This document shows, piece after piece, positions 11,147 to 11,147 of a DNA stretch of 11,147 nucleotides. The position numbers were made by a program, and so were the translations under genes. The notes under the pieces are model-generated. The model worked only from the letters and a program-made list of their open reading frames with translations. It made no database searches and was not told where the DNA came from. Source of the stretch: JAXHTH01 sp034211115 (GTDB lineage: Bacteria; Planctomycetota; Phycisphaerae; Phycisphaerales; SM1A02); contig JAXHTH010000044.1 in the NCBI GenBank assembly GCA_034211115.1, positions 1 through 11,147 of the forward strand, given 5' to 3'. Position 1 is the stretch's first letter. Every line of letters begins with the position of its first letter.

Positions 11147-11147
11147 C

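Overview
The window is GC-rich, about 60-65 percent by eye. Every gene I can support reads on the minus strand. Gene content suggests a free-living Gram-negative bacterium with an outer membrane. The enlarged CusA, the CusB carrying a C-terminal DUF3347-like domain and the multi-YHS-like protein made me think of Planctomycetota (Phycisphaerae-like), but this is an inference from protein style and not something the sequence proves.

From right to left, which is the direction of transcription, the main content is a heavy-metal efflux operon. (1) At the right edge lies the C-terminal part of a cysteine-rich protein that I do not recognise (10862 to the edge). (2) A TolC-family outer-membrane lipoprotein follows (9334-10758). 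(3) Next is a CusB-type periplasmic adaptor with two heavy-metal-binding modules and a C-terminal DUF3347-like domain (7307-9337). (4) Then comes a 1272-residue CusA-type HME-RND pump, longer than E. coli CusA (3496-7314). (5) The last gene encodes an exported protein with five cysteine-rich YHS/TRASH-like units, four of them repeated at an exact 62-residue period (2444-3499). Genes 2 to 5 overlap their neighbours by 4, 8 and 4 bases, and each has a good Shine-Dalgarno sequence, so they form one translationally coupled unit. The likely job is tripartite export of Cu(I)/Ag(I) or a related soft metal. The last gene takes the place where a small periplasmic metal carrier such as CusF might be expected. 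A strong hairpin followed by a short T run at 2211-2249 could terminate the operon.

The left part is less tidy. After about 500 bases with no recognisable gene comes an orphan cheB (958-1939). It is broken: the receiver half and the methylesterase half lie in different frames, and the end of the receiver plus most of the linker appears to be missing. About 450 further bases hold no gene I can support. The left edge holds the N-terminal 169 residues of a B12-binding-domain radical SAM-type protein that runs out of the window.

The two most interesting items are the tandem cysteine-repeat protein coupled to the Cus pump and the internally deleted cheB.
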